Source: Chionoecetes opilio (lineage: Eukaryota; Arthropoda; Malacostraca; Decapoda; Majidae). Taken from it: 64,000 bases of DNA. The position numbers and the translations under genes were made by a program. Positions 24,820 through 38,283 of the stretch are shown in pieces. Below the pieces are notes generated by a model that saw only the letters and a program-made list of their open reading frames with translations, was not told the DNA's origin and ran no database searches. The stretch covers positions 1 to 64,000 of the forward strand of contig JACEEZ010026264.1 in the NCBI GenBank assembly GCA_016584305.1, in the 5' to 3' direction. How positions within the stretch are numbered: position 1 is the stretch's first letter; each line of letters opens with the position of its first letter.

Positions 24820-27800
24820 AATGATTTTAGCTAGTTATCGGTGAAGGGCTAAAAAATGTTGGAAATTGACATTATTCAGCCCTTTTTTTGATAAAGAAAT
24901 TCAAAATGTGGTATTATAGTTGTTTTCGTTTGAAATTGCTATTTTAAACTACTGTAAGCTTATAATAGGAGTTTGAGACTCTATATTGTGATACAATTGT
25001 ATATTACACGTGTTTTTCATAGTTTCTTGTTAATTGTAGTGTTATATCTTTAATAGAAGGAATTTTTCTCATGATAATGCTTTATACCCTCAAAATGTGT
25101 TCTTTTCAATTATTTTAGCTAGTTATCGGTGATATATAGCATTTTTCCAACAAATTGAAGTATACAATCCTTTTTTTAGAATAATTTGCACCTATAAGTA
25201 GCTTAACTTAAATTAAGCTAATAAATAGATGAGTAAGAAGTTATTTATTGTGATATAACGGTATATTGCAAGCGTTTTTCATAGTTTCTTGTAAACTGTA
25301 GCGTTATTGTCTATATACAAGTAGTTTTACTTATCATATTTCTATAAACCCATAAAATGTAGTGTTTTCAATGATTTTAGCTAATTATCAGTGAAGAGTT
25401 GTTTTTTTCTACAAATCGAAGTCTATTTCTTTTTATCTGTAGCTAAATAGCTTTTGATATTTGCTACAACTATATTGTACAAAATTAATGGCTAAAAATA
25501 TGTATTTTTCAAGAAATTTAGATATCAATTTTAATCTTAAAAACAATGTTTTTTCAATTATTTTAATGTATTTTTGAAATGCCAAAAAATGTCAAAATTT
25601 GACATTATTCAGCACTTTTACACAACTATATTTTACAATGTTAAAATTTTAGCTAAAAATATGTATTTTTCATGAAATTTTTGGTATCAATTTTAATCTT
25701 AAAAACAATGTTTTTTAGAGTATTTTAATGGATTTTTGAAAGCCTAAAAAATGTCGAGATTTGACATTATTCAGCACTTTTACACAACCATATCCTAAAA
25801 TATTATGAGCTTAAAATATGTATTTTTCATGAAATTTATGTATCAATTTTATTCTTAAGAACAACGTTTTTTCAAGTGTTTTAAGGTATTTTTGAAGGGC
25901 TAAAAAATGTCGAAAATTGACATTATTCAGCCCTTTTTTTGATAGAGAAATTCAAAATGTGGTATTATAGTTGTTTTCGTTAGAAATTGCTATTTTCAAC
26001 TACTGTAAGCTTATCATAGGAGTTTGAGACTCTATATTGTGATAAAATTGTATATTATACGTGTTTTTCATAGTTTCTTGTTAATTGTAGTGTTGTAGCA
26101 TTAAGAGAAGGAATTTACCGTATGATAATGCTTTATACCCTCAAAATGTGTTCTTTTTAATGATTTTAGCTTGTTATCGGTGATATATAGCTATTTTCCT
26201 ACAAACTGAAGTATACAATCCTTTTTTTAGAATAATTTGCACCTATAAGTAGCTTACATTATTACAATAAGCTAATAAATAGAAGAGTAAGAGGTTATTT
26301 ATTGTGATATAACGGTCTATTGCAAGCGTTTTTCATAGTTTCTTGTAAACTTTAGCGTTATTGTATATATACAAGTAGTTTTACTTAGCATATTGCTATA
26401 AACCCATAAAATGTAGTGTTTTCAATGATTTTAGCTAATTATCAGTGAAGAGTTTTTTTTTTCTACAAATTGAAGTATATTTCTTTATATCTGTAGCTAA
26501 ATAGCTTTTGATATTTGGTACAACTATATTTTACATAATTAATAGCTATAAATATGTTTTTTCAGGAAATTAAGGTATCAATTTTAATCTTAAAAACAAT
26601 GTTGCTTCAAGTATTTTAATGTATTTTTGAAAGGCTAAAAAATGTCGAAATTTGAATTTATTCAGCACTTTTACACAACTATATTTTACAATGCTATGAG
26701 CTAAAAATATGTATTTTTCATGAAATTTAGGTATCAATTTGAATTTTAAAAACAACGTTTTTTCAAGTATTTTAATGTATTTTTGAAAGCCTAAAAAATG
26801 TCGAAATTTGACATCATGCAGCCCTTTTTTTGATAGACAAACTCAAAATGTGGTATTATAGTTCTTTTCGTTAGAAATTGCTATTTTAAACTACCGTAAG
26901 CTTATAATAGGAGTTTGAGACTCTATATTGTGATACAATTGTATATTACACGTATTTTTCATAACTTCTTGTTAATTGTAGTGTTATATCATTAATAGAA
27001 GGAATTTACCTCATGATAATGCTTTATACCCTCAAAATATGTTCTTTTCAATGATTTTAGCTAGTTATCGGTGATATATAGCTGTTTTCCTACAAATTGA
27101 AGTATACAATCCTTTTTTTAGAATAATTTGCACCAATAAGTAGCTTACATTAGATTACGCCAATAAATAGAAGAGTAAGAGGTTATTTATTGTGATATAA
27201 CGGTATATTGCAAGCGTTTTTCATAGTTTCTTGTAAACTGTAATTTTATTGTATATATGCAAGTAGTTTTACTTATTATATTAGTGCAAGCGTTTTTCAT
27301 AGTTTCTTGTAAACTGCTTTTTTTTTATAGAGAAATTCAAAATGAGGTATTATAGTTGTTTTCGTTAGAAAATACTATTTTAAACTACTGTAAGCATATA
27401 AAAGGAGTTTGAGGCTCTATATTGATATACTATTGTGTATTACAAGTGTTTTTCATAGTTTCTTGTAAATTGTAGTGTTATATCATAAATAGCGGAAATT
27501 TACCTTATGATAATGCTTTATACCCTCAAAATGTGTTCTTTTCAATTATTTTAGCTAGTTATCGGTGAAATATAGCTATTTTCCTACAAATTGAAGTATA
27601 CAATCCTCTTTTTAGAATAATTTGCACCTATAAGTAGCTTACATTACATTAAGCTAATAAATAGATGAGTAAGAGGTTATTTATTGTGATATAACGGTGT
27701 ATTGCAAGCGTTTTTCATTTTCTTGTAAACTGTAGCGTTATTGTATATATAAAAGTAGTTTTACTCATCATATTGCTATAAACCAATAAAATGTAGTGTT

Positions 27801-30800
27801 TTCAATGATTTTAGCTAGTTATCAGTGAAGAGTTGTTTTTTTCTACAAATTGAAGTATATTTCTTTATATCTGTAGCTAAATAGCTTTTGATATTTGCTA
27901 CAACTATATTTTACAAAATTAATAGCTAAAAATATGTATTTTTCGTGAAATTTAGATATCAATTTTAATCCTATAAACAAGGTTTTTTCAAGTGTTTTAA
28001 TGTATTTTTGTAGGCAAAAAAATGTCAAAATTTGACATTATTCAGCACTTTTACACAACTATACTTTACAATGTTATGAGCTAAAAATATGTATTTTTCA
28101 TGAAATTTAGGTATCAATTTTAATCTTAAAAACAATGTTTTTTCAAGTATTTTAATGTATTTTTGAAAGCCTAAAAAATGTCGAAATTTGACATTATTCA
28201 GCAGTTTTACACAACTATATACTACAATATTATGAGCTTAAAAAGTGTATTTTTCATGAAAATGATGTATCAATTTTAATCTTAGAAACAACGTTTTTTC
28301 AAGTGTTTTAATGTATTTTTGAAGGGCTAAAAAATGTCGAAAATTGCCATTATTAAGCCCTTTTTTTGATAGAGAAATTCAAAATGTGGTATTATAGTTG
28401 TTTTCGTTAGAAATTGCTATTTTAAACTACTGTAAGCTTATAATAGGAGTTTGAGACTCTATATTGTGATACAATTGTATATTACACGTGTTTTTCATAG
28501 TTTCTTGTTAATTGTAGTGTTATATCATTAATAGAAGGAATTTAACTCATGATAATGCTTTATACCCTCAAAATGTGTTCTTTTCAATGATTTTAGCTAG
28601 TTATCGGTGATATATAGTTGTTTTCCTACAAATTGAAGTATACAATCCTTTTTTTAGAATAATTTGCACCTATAAGTAGCTTATATTACATTAAGCTAAT
28701 AAATAGAATAGTAATAGGTTATTTATTGTGATATAACGGTATATTGCAAACGTTTTTCATAGTTTCTTGTAAACTGTAGCGTTATTGTATATATACAAGT
28801 AGTTTTACTTATGATATTGCTATAAACCCATAAAATGCCGTGTTTTCAATGATATTATCTAGTTATCGGTGATATATAGTTGTTTTCCTACAAATTGAAG
28901 TATAAAATCCTCTTTTTAGAATAATTTAAACCTCTAAGTAGCTTACATTACATTAAACTATTAAATAGAAGAGTAAGAGGTTATTTATTGTGATATAACG
29001 GTATATTGCAGGCATTTTTCATAGTTTCTTGTAAACTGTAGCGTTATTGTATATATAAAAGTAGTTTTACTTATCATATTGCTATAAACCAATAAAATGT
29101 AGTGTTTTGAATGATTTTAGGTAGTTTTCAGTGAAGAGTTGTTTTTTTCTACCAATTGAAGTATATTTCTTTATATCTGTAGCTAAATAGCTTTTGATAT
29201 TTGCTACACCTATATTTTACAAAATTAATGGCTAAAAATATGTATTTTTCAAGAAATTTAGATATCAATTTTAATCTTAAAAACAATGTTTTTTCAATTA
29301 TTTTAATGTATTTTTGAAAGGCAAAAAAATGTCAAAATTTGACATTATTCAGCACTTTTACACAACTATAATTTACAGTGTTAAAATTTTAGCTAAAAAT
29401 ATGTATTTTTCATGAAATTTTGGTATCAATTTTAATCTTAAAAACAATGTTTTTTCAATTATTTTAATGGATTTTTGAAAGCCTAAAAAATATCGAAATT
29501 TGACATTATTCAGCACTTTTACACAACCATATCTTACAATATTATGAGCTTAAAATTTGTATTTTTCATGAAATTTATGTATCAATTTTATTCTTAAAAA
29601 CAACGTTTTTTCAAGTGTTTTAAGGTATTTTTGAAGGGCTAAAAAATTTCGAAAATTGACATTATTCAGCCCATTTTTTTGATAGAGAAGTTCAAAATGT
29701 GGTATTATAGTTGTTTTCGTTAGAAATTGCTATATTAAACTACTGTAAGCTTATCATAGGAGTTTGAGACTCTATATTGTGATAAAATTGTATATTATAC
29801 GTGTTTTTCATAGTTTCTTGTTAATTGTAGTGTTGTAGCATTAATAGAAGGAATTTACCTTATGATAATGCTTTATACCCTCAAAATGTGTTCTTTTTAA
29901 TGGTTTTAGCTAGTTATCGGTGATATATAGCTGTTTTCCTACAAACTGAAGTATACAATCCTTTTTTTAGAATAATTTGCACCTATAAGTAGCTTACATT
30001 ATTACATTAAGCTAATAAATAGAAGAGTAAGAGGTTATTTAATGTGATATAACGGTATAGTGCAAGCGTTTTTCATAGTTTCTTGTAAACTGTAGCGTTA
30101 TTGTAGCGTTATATACAAGTAGTTTAACCTAGCATATTGCTATAAACCCATAAAATGTAGTGATTTCAATGATTTTAGCTAATTATCAGTGAAGAGTTGT
30201 TTTTTTCTACAAATTGAAGTATATTTCTTTATATCTGTAGCTAAATAGCTTTTGATATTTGGTACAACTATATTTTACATAATTAATAGCTATAAATATG
30301 TTTTTTCATGAAATTTAGGTATCAATTTTAATCTTAAAAACAATGTTTCTTCAAGTATTTTAATGTATTTTTGAATGGCTAAAAAATGTCGAAATTTGAC
30401 ATTATTCAGCATATTTACACAACTATATTTGACAATGTTATGAGCTAAAAATATGTATTTTTCATGAAATTTAGGTATCAATTTTAATCTTAAAAACAAA
30501 GTTTTCTCAAGTATTTTAATGTATTTTTGAAGGCCTAAAGAATGTCGAAATTTGACATTATTCAGCCCTTTTTTTGATAGAGAAACTCAAAATGTGGTAT
30601 TATAGTTCTTTTCGTTAGAAATTGCTATTTTAAACTACCGTAAGCTTATAATAGGAGTTTGAGACTCAAAAAATGTGATACAATTGTATATTACACGTAT
30701 TTTTCATAGTTTCTTGTTAATTGTAGTGTTATATCATTAATAAAAGGAGTTTCCTCATGATAATGCTTATACCCTCAAATTGTGTCTTTTCAATGATTTT

Positions 30801-33800
30801 AGCTAGTTGTCGGTGATTATAGCTGTTTTCCTAAAAATTGAAGTATACAATCCTTTTTTTAGAATAATTTGCACCTATAAGTAGCTTACATTACATATAA
30901 GCCAATAAATAGAAGAGTAAGACGCTATTTTTTGTTTATAATGGTATATTACAAGCGTTTTTCATAGTTTTTGTAAACTGTGATGTTATTGTATATATAC
31001 AAGTAGTTTACTTATTATATTGCTTAAACCATAAATGTAGTGTTTTCATGATATTAGCTAGTTATCGGTGATATATAGCTTTTTCCTACAAATTGAAGTA
31101 TAAAATCCTCTTTTTAGAATAATTTGCACCTATAAGTAGCTTACATTACATCAAGCTTATAAATAGAAGATAAGAGGTTATTTATTGTGATATAACGGTA
31201 TATGCAAGCGTTTTTCATAGTTTCTTGTAAACTGTAGCTTAGTGTATTATACAGAAGTTTTACTTATCATATTGATATAAACCCATAAAATGTAGTTTTT
31301 CAATGATTTCAGTTAGTTACAGTGAAGTGTTGTTTTTTTTACTATAATTGAAGTATATTGATCTATATATGTAGCTAAATAGCTTTTGATATTCCTAAAC
31401 ACTATATTTTATAAAATTAATAGCTAAAAATGTATTTTTCATGATATTTAGATATCAATTTAATCTTAAAACAATGTTTTTCAAGTATTTAATGTATTTT
31501 GAAAGCTAAAAAAAATTGAAATTTGACATTATTCAGCACTTTTAAACAACTATATTTTACAATGTTGTGAGCTAAAAATACGTATTTTTCATGAATTTAG
31601 GTATCAATTTTAATCTTAAAACAACGTTTTTTCAAGTATTTTAATGTATTTTGAAAGGCTAAAAATATTTGTATATAACTTATTCAGCACTTTTACAAAT
31701 TATATTACAATTTTATGAGCTTTAAAATATGTATTTTCATGAATATTTTTATGTACTAATTTTTATCTTAGAAATAACGTTTTTCAAGGTTTAATGTATT
31801 TTTGAAGGGCTAAAAAATGTACGAAAATTGCATATATTCAGCCCTTTTTTTAGTAGAGAAATTCAAAATGTGGTACTATAGTTGTTTTCGTTAGAAATTG
31901 CTATTTTAAACTACTATAGCTTATAATAGAGTTTGTGATATATTTTTATACAATTGTATATTTACACGTGTTTTTCATGTTTAATTGTTAATTGTATGTT
32001 TAATATCATTAATAGAAAGAGTAATTTTAACTCAGTGATAATGCTTTATACACTCAAAATTTGTGTCTTTTCAATGATTTTACAGTTTATCGGTGATATA
32101 TAGCGTGTTTTCCTACAAATTGAAGCATTACAATCCTTTTTTTAGAATTAATTTGCACCTATAAGTAGCTTACATATTACATTAAGCTAAAAATAGAAGA
32201 GTGAGGTTATTTATTGTGATATAACGGTATATTGCAAGCGTTTTTTTCATAGTTTCTTGTAAATGTAGCGTTATGTATATATACAAATAGTTTTACTTTC
32301 ATGTTGCTATAACCATAAAATGCAGTGTTTTTCAATGATATTTAGCTAGTTATCGGTGATATTAGCTGTTTTCCTACAAATTGAATTAAAAATCCTACTT
32401 TTTAGAATAAATTGCACATATGTAGCTTACTTACATTAGCTATTAAATAAAGAGAAGATGTTTATTTATTGTGATATAACGGTATACTGCAAGCATTTTT
32501 TCATATTTTTGTAAACTGTAGCGTTATTGTATATATAAAGAGTTTTTACTTTTCATATTGCTATAAACCAAAAAAATGTAGTGTTTTCAATTGATTTTAG
32601 CTAGTTATCAGTGAAAGTTGTTTGTTTTACAAATTTGAAGTATTTATTTCTTTAATCTGTAGCTAAATAGCTTTTGATATTTGCTACAACTATATTTTAC
32701 AAATTAATAGCTAAAAATATGTATTTTTCATGAAATTTAGATATCAATTTTAATCTTAAAAAACAATTTTTTTCAAGTATTTTAATGTATTTTGCATGGC
32801 AAAAAAATAACAATTTGACATCATCCAGCACTTTTAACAAATCTATATTTACAATTTATGAGCTAAAAATATGTATTTTTCATGAAATTTAGTATCAATT
32901 TTAATCTTAAAACAATGTTTTTTCAAGTATTTTAATGGATTTTATTAAAAGCCTTAAAATGTCGAAATTTGACATTATTCAGCACTTTTACACAACTTAA
33001 TCCAACAATATTATGAGCTTAAAATATGTATTTTTCATGAAATTTGTGTATCAATTTTAATCTTAGAAACAACGTTTTTTCAAGTGTTTAAGGTATTTTG
33101 AAAGGCTGAAAAATGTCGAATATTGACATTATTCAGCCCTTTTTTTGATAGAGAAATTCAAAATGTGGTATTATAGTTGTTTTCGTTAGAAATTGCTATT
33201 TTAAACTACTGTAAGCTTAAAATAGGATTTTGAGACTATATTGTGATAAAATTGTATATTATACGTGTTTTTCATAGTTTCTTGTTAATTGTAGTGTTAT
33301 ATCTTTAATAGAAGGAATTTACCTAATGATAATGCTTTATACCCTCAAAATGTGTTCTTTTCAATTATTTTAGCTAGTTATCGGTGATATATAGCTGTTT
33401 TCCAACAAATTGATGTATACAATCCTTTTTTTAGAATAATTTGCACCTATAAGTAGCTTAAATTACATTAAGCTAATAAATAGATGAGTAAGAGGTTATT
33501 TATTGTGATATAACGGTATATTGCAAGCGTTTTTCATAGTTTCTTGTAAACTGTACCGTTATTGTCTATATACAAGTAGTTTTACTTATCATATTGCTAT
33601 AAACCCATAAAATGTAGTGTTTTCAATGATTTTAGCTAGTTATCAGTGAAGAGTTGTTTTTTTCTACAAATTGATGTATATTTCTTTTTATCTGTAGCTA
33701 AATAGCTTTTGATATTTGCTACAACTATATTTTACAAAATTAATAGCTAGAAATATATATTTTTATGAAATTTAGATATCAATTTTAATCTTAAAAACAA

Positions 33801-35649
33801 CGTTTTTTCAAGTTTTTTAATGTATTTTTGAAGGGCTAAAAAATGTCGAAATTTGACATTATTCAGCACTTTTACATAACTATATTTTACAATATTATGA
33901 GCTTAAAATATGTATTTTTCATGAAATTTATGTATCAATTTTAATCTTAAAAACAACATAATTTTAAGTGTGTTAATGTATTTTTGAAAGGCTAAAAAAT
34001 GTCGAAATTTGACAATATTCAGCACTTTTACACAACTATATATTAATATGTTATGAGCTAAAAATATGTATTACTCATGAAATTTAGGTATCAATTTTAA
34101 TCTTAAAAACAACGTTTTTTCAAGTATTTTAATGTATTTTTGAAAGCCCAAAAAATGTCGAAATTTGACATTATTCAGCCCTTTTTTTGATAGAGAAACT
34201 CAAAATGTGGTATTATAGTTCTTTTCGTTAGAAATTGCTATTTTAAAATACCGTAAGCTTATAATAGGAGTTTGAGACTCTATAATGTGATACAATTGTA
34301 TATTACACGTATTTTTCATAGTTTCTTATTAATTGTAGTGTTATATCATTAATAGAAGGAATTTACCTCGTGATAATGCTTTTTACCCTCAAAATATGTT
34401 CTTTTCAATGATTTTAAACCCATAAAATGCAGTGTTTTCAATGATATTAGCTACTTATCGGTGAGTTATAGTTGTTTTCATACAAATTGAAGTATAAAAA
34501 TCCTCTTTTTAGAATAATTTGCACCTCTAAGTAGTTTACATTACATTAAGCTATTAAATAGAAGAGTAAGAGGTTATTTATTGTGATATAACTGTATATT
34601 GCAAGCAAATTTCATAGTTTCTTGTAAACTGTAGCGTTATTGTATAGATAAAAGTAGTTTTACTTATCATATTGCTATAAACCAATAAAATGTAGTGTTT
34701 TGAATGATTTTAGCTAGTTATCAGTGAAGAGTTTTTTTTTTCTACAAATTGAAGTATAATTCTTTATATCTGTAGGTAAATAGCTTTTGATATTTGCTAC
34801 AACTATATTTTACAAAATTAATGGCTAAAAATATGTATTTTTCAAGAAATTTAGATATCAATTTTAATCTTAAAAACAATGTTTTTTCAATTATTTTAAT
34901 GTATTTTTGAAATGCAAAAAAATGTCAAAATTTGACATTATTCAGCACTTTTACACAACTATATTTTACAATGTTAAAATTTTAGCTAAAAATATGTATT
35001 TTTCGTGAAATTTTTGGTATCAATTTTAATCTTAAAAACAATGTTTTTTAGAGTATTTTAATGGATTTTTGAAGGCCTAAAAAATGTCGAGATTTGACAT
35101 TATTCAGCACTTTTACACAACCATATCCTAAAATATTATGAGCTTAAAATATGTATTTTTCATGAAATTTATGTATCAATTTTATTCTTAAGAACAACGT
35201 TTTTTCAAGTGTTTTAAGGTATTTTTGAAGGGCTAAAAAATGTCGAAAATTGACATTATTCAGCCCTTTTTTTGATAGAGAAATTCAAAATGTGTTATTA
35301 TAGTTGTTTTCGTTAGAAATTGCTATTTTCAACTACTGTAAGCTTATCATAGGAGTTTGAGACTCTATATTGTGATAAAATTGTATATTATACGTGTTTT
35401 TCATAGTTTCTTGTTAATTGTAGTGTTGTAGCATTAAGAGAAGGAATTTACCGTATGATAATGCTTTATACCCTCAAAATGTGTTCTTTTTAATGATTTT
35501 AGCTAGTTATCGGTGATATATAGCTGTTTTCCTACAAACTGAAGTATACAATCCTTTTTTTAGAATAATTTGCACCTATAAGTAGCTTACATTATTACAA
35601 TAAGCTAATAAATAGAAGAGTAAGAGGTTATTTATTGTGATATAACGGT

Positions 35650-37254
35650 CTATTGCAAGCGTTTTTCATAGTTTCTTGTAAACTGTAGCGTTATTGTATA
35701 TATACAAGTAGTTTTACTTAGCATATTGCTATAAACCCGCATATTGCTGTGTTCACAGTTGCGGGTGGGGTAGTTATGTTGAGGGAACAAGTTAATATAA
35801 TGACCACCAGTAACTAATTTGTGCATATATATTCCAATCTGTAATTTGTTTATGTCAAATAATTTCAAGATGTTCATATTCTTAAATAAAGGGTGAGTAT
35901 GATCAAAGTAGCCCGAATTTGTAATGATCCTAATTATTTTCTTTTGTAGCCGGAACAGGGGAAGTAAATGAGTGGGATATGGGTTGCACCAGACTGGAGT
36001 ACAATATTGAAAGTGTGGCAATACATGGGCATTATGTAGAATTTTAAGTATATTATTAGGCATAAGGTCTCTAATTTGATATAAAAGAGATACGATTCTA
36101 GACAATTTAAGACATATTTCATTAATGTGTGGTTTAAAGGATATGTTATCATCAAAATTTACACCTAGTAGTTTGTGTTGATTAGTTCTGTTGATGACAT
36201 TGTTGTTGTATAACAGAGTAGAAAGAATTTTAGTCGCCTTGTTGGTAAAGAGCATATAATACGTTTTGTTTAAATTGACGGTTAGTCTATTACTCAAACA
36301 CCATTTATAAAAATTTTCTAGGTCTTGGTTGGCTGTTTCTATCACGGATGTAGGGTCTGCACCAGTAATGAATAAAGTAGAGTCATCAGCAAAAAGTATT
36401 GTTTTTAAATTTGTAAATACATTTGGGAGATCATTTATATAGATAAGGAATAAAATGGGACCGAGGACACTACCCTGAGGGACTCCGTACTGAATATGTT
36501 GAGGTATAGATAGAAAATTCTGAAATTTTGTACTTTGGGTTCTACCGGTGAGGTATTCTCTAAACCAGTCATGTATGATGCCACGTATACCATAATGTTT
36601 CAATTTTTGTAGTAAGATATCATGTTTCACTGTATCAAAAGCTTTAGTAAAGTCTATGTAAATAGTGAGCATTGTATGTTGAGCATCCAAGGCAGAGTAG
36701 ATGTTATCGGTGAAGGCGGTCAAAGCACTAAAGGTACTTAAGCCTTGTCGAAAACCAAATTGTTCTTTGTTGATAATAGATTTTTTGGTTAAGAAATTTA
36801 ATAGAATTGTTTTCATTAATTTTTCGAATATTTTTGAGTAGGTGCTTAGCAGTGATATTGGTCTGTAAATGGCAATGTTGTCTTTTGGACCTTTTTTATA
36901 AATAGGGATTACGGTTGCATGTTTTAAACATTGAGGAAAAATTCCTTTTTCGATGGACTGGTTGAACAAGATTGATAATGGAACAGCTATTTGTTCTTTA
37001 TTAGCTTTTAGGAGAGAGACAGACATTTCATGGGTATTACACTTTTTGTTTTTTAATGAGTTTATTACAGCTGCAACGTCTTGTGGTAGTACTGGAGGAA
37101 CACTCATTGATGTTGGATAATTACCTCTCAGAAAGTCAAGTGGGTTAATATCGGAAGGTGGGATGTTGTTATCTAAATTGGAAGCAATATCTGTATAATA
37201 CTTATTGAAGGCCTCTGCAATATCGGATGGGCATCTCATTACTTTATTATTCAT
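35650..37254 (-). CDS. LINE reverse transcriptase, copy 1 (longest intact frame)
   Basis: Encodes the reverse transcriptase of a non-LTR retrotransposon, which copies element RNA into DNA at a nicked target. In the 534-residue frame the RT landmarks are in order: RPISLLS (131-137), FGFRQG (166-171), DFTKAFD (201-207, first catalytic Asp), YGVPQGSVLGP (256-266) and FADD (288-291, catalytic Asp pair). The thumb region and a C-terminal TRNCEH segment follow. The last ~33 residues, from about 35,748 down to 35,650, are satellite-encoded and not part of the element. The ATG at 37,254 is internal: upstream linker codons (..SYIK) lie in the same frame back to an A8 run, where the frame breaks. The endonuclease half is missing. 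Other copies show the C-terminus should continue ~70 residues further (see 40,742-41,377). Not expected to be mobile. Confidence 0.88.
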   Translation of the reverse strand: MNNKVMRCPSDIAEAFNKYYTDIASNLDNNIPPSDINPLDFLRGNYPTSMSVPPVLPQDVAAVINSLKNKKCNTHEMSVSLLKANKEQIAVPLSILFNQSIEKGIFPQCLKHATVIPIYKKGPKDNIAIYRPISLLSTYSKIFEKLMKTILLNFLTKKSIINKEQFGFRQGLSTFSALTAFTDNIYSALDAQHTMLTIYIDFTKAFDTVKHDILLQKLKHYGIRGIIHDWFREYLTGRTQSTKFQNFLSIPQHIQYGVPQGSVLGPILFLIYINDLPNVFTNLKTILFADDSTLFITGADPTSVIETANQDLENFYKWCLSNRLTVNLNKTYYMLFTNKATKILSTLLYNNNVINRTNQHKLLGVNFDDNISFKPHINEICLKLSRIVSLLYQIRDLMPNNILKILHNAHVLPHFQYCTPVWCNPYPTHLLPLFRLQKKIIRIITNSGYFDHTHPLFKNMNILKLFDINKLQIGIYMHKLVTGGHYINLFPQHNYPTRNCEHSNMRVYSNMLSKTTCIYTITLQFTRNYEKRLQ

Positions 37255-37515
37255 TTTTATGTAATTGAGATAAGTTTTTTTTATAGTTAATTTTCAGCTG
37301 ATTTATGGTTTTCCATATTTTGCGTGTATCATTTTTAAAGTTTGTAACTATCGACATATAGTATGAAATTTTATGATTTTTCATAATCCTATTTAGGACA
37401 TTGGGGTATTTTTTATAATAACTTTCAGAGACAACACCTATTTTATAGTCCTTAAATAGATTATTTTTGGTCCTGACCGATTTAATTACAGCTGACGTTA
37501 TCCAAGGGTTATTTA
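35749..37515 (-). mobile_element. LINE copy 1, truncated at both ends
   Basis: Minus-strand non-LTR retrotransposon fragment with the linker and reverse transcriptase. Its 3' (low-coordinate) end is cut at GTGTTCACAG and joined directly to satellite. Its 5' end stops at ...GGGTTATTTA, after which copy 4 continues with different sequence while this copy enters unique flank (CCGTAACGAACC). Both breakpoints recur exactly in copy 3, and the 5' one also in copy 2, so these are duplicated insertions and not independent ones. The reverse transcriptase resembles the CR1/Jockey side of non-LTR elements, but the clade is not certain. Confidence 0.9.
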
Positions 37516-38032
<517 letters not shown>

Positions 38033-38277
38033 GAATGCAAACTTAATGTAATCATAGCTACACAGGTCTTCGTAACGATGACTCTGCACCATTTTATCGG
38101 TCAGTGGCCTTTAACATTATACACGCACTAGTGTTCCTCAGTCAGTCTTGCATGCTTGCTGTGTAGCTAGGTGGTGCACGTCTGTGTGGGTTCCTGCAAC
38201 CCTTACCTGTGCTGTGGCAAAGAAGGAGTATCTCAGCAAGTGTTTAGGGGATTCATCCAGTCGGGACGTCACCTTAT

Positions 38278-38283
38278 TATAAA
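38278..38283 (+). promoter_or_regulatory. Candidate TATA box of UGT copy I
   Basis: TATAAA within CCTTATTATAAAGAG, about 290 bp before the ATG and conserved at 51,010-51,015 in copy III. A strong donor (GTGAGT at 38,353) and an acceptor ending right before the ATG (CCACAG at 38,567-38,572) suggest a short non-coding first exon and a ~220-bp 5'UTR intron. Promoter activity is inferred. Confidence 0.45.

Larger units (their letters stand above)
23145..24839 (-). repeat. Recent ~899-bp tandem duplication inside the satellite
   Basis: About 800 bp from 23,145 recurs almost letter for letter from 24,044, at a step of about 899 bp. Shared private variants include TATATACATGTAG, GGCTAAAAAAAGTCG and the GGATA-rich insert. 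The second copy ends at about 24,839, where the text jumps directly from the TAGTTATCGGTGA boundary into a hairpin start. Confidence 0.85.
20836..35748 (-). repeat. AT-rich satellite array, inverted arm
   Basis: This is the same monomers and sub-repeats as 1-20,812, reverse-complemented. The sister-monomer start appears as CCCTCAAAATGTGTTC near 21,070, 22,110, 25,090, 26,130, 27,030, 27,530, 28,560, 29,880, 33,340 and 35,470. Minus-strand open frames at 26570-26755, 27843-28028 and 30290-30499 are sub-repeat translations. Between about 30,700 and 32,990 many units carry single-base gains and losses. The array ends abruptly at a truncated LINE. Confidence 0.92.

Noticed and set aside
1..35748. 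CRISPR-like regular repeats
   Set aside because: Repeats are long, AT-rich, variable and without unique spacers, in a eukaryotic context with introns and LINEs.
35934..36155. 73-codon frame inside the LINE (also at 41,056 and 57,889)
   Set aside because: It is an alternative frame within the reverse transcriptase coding region.
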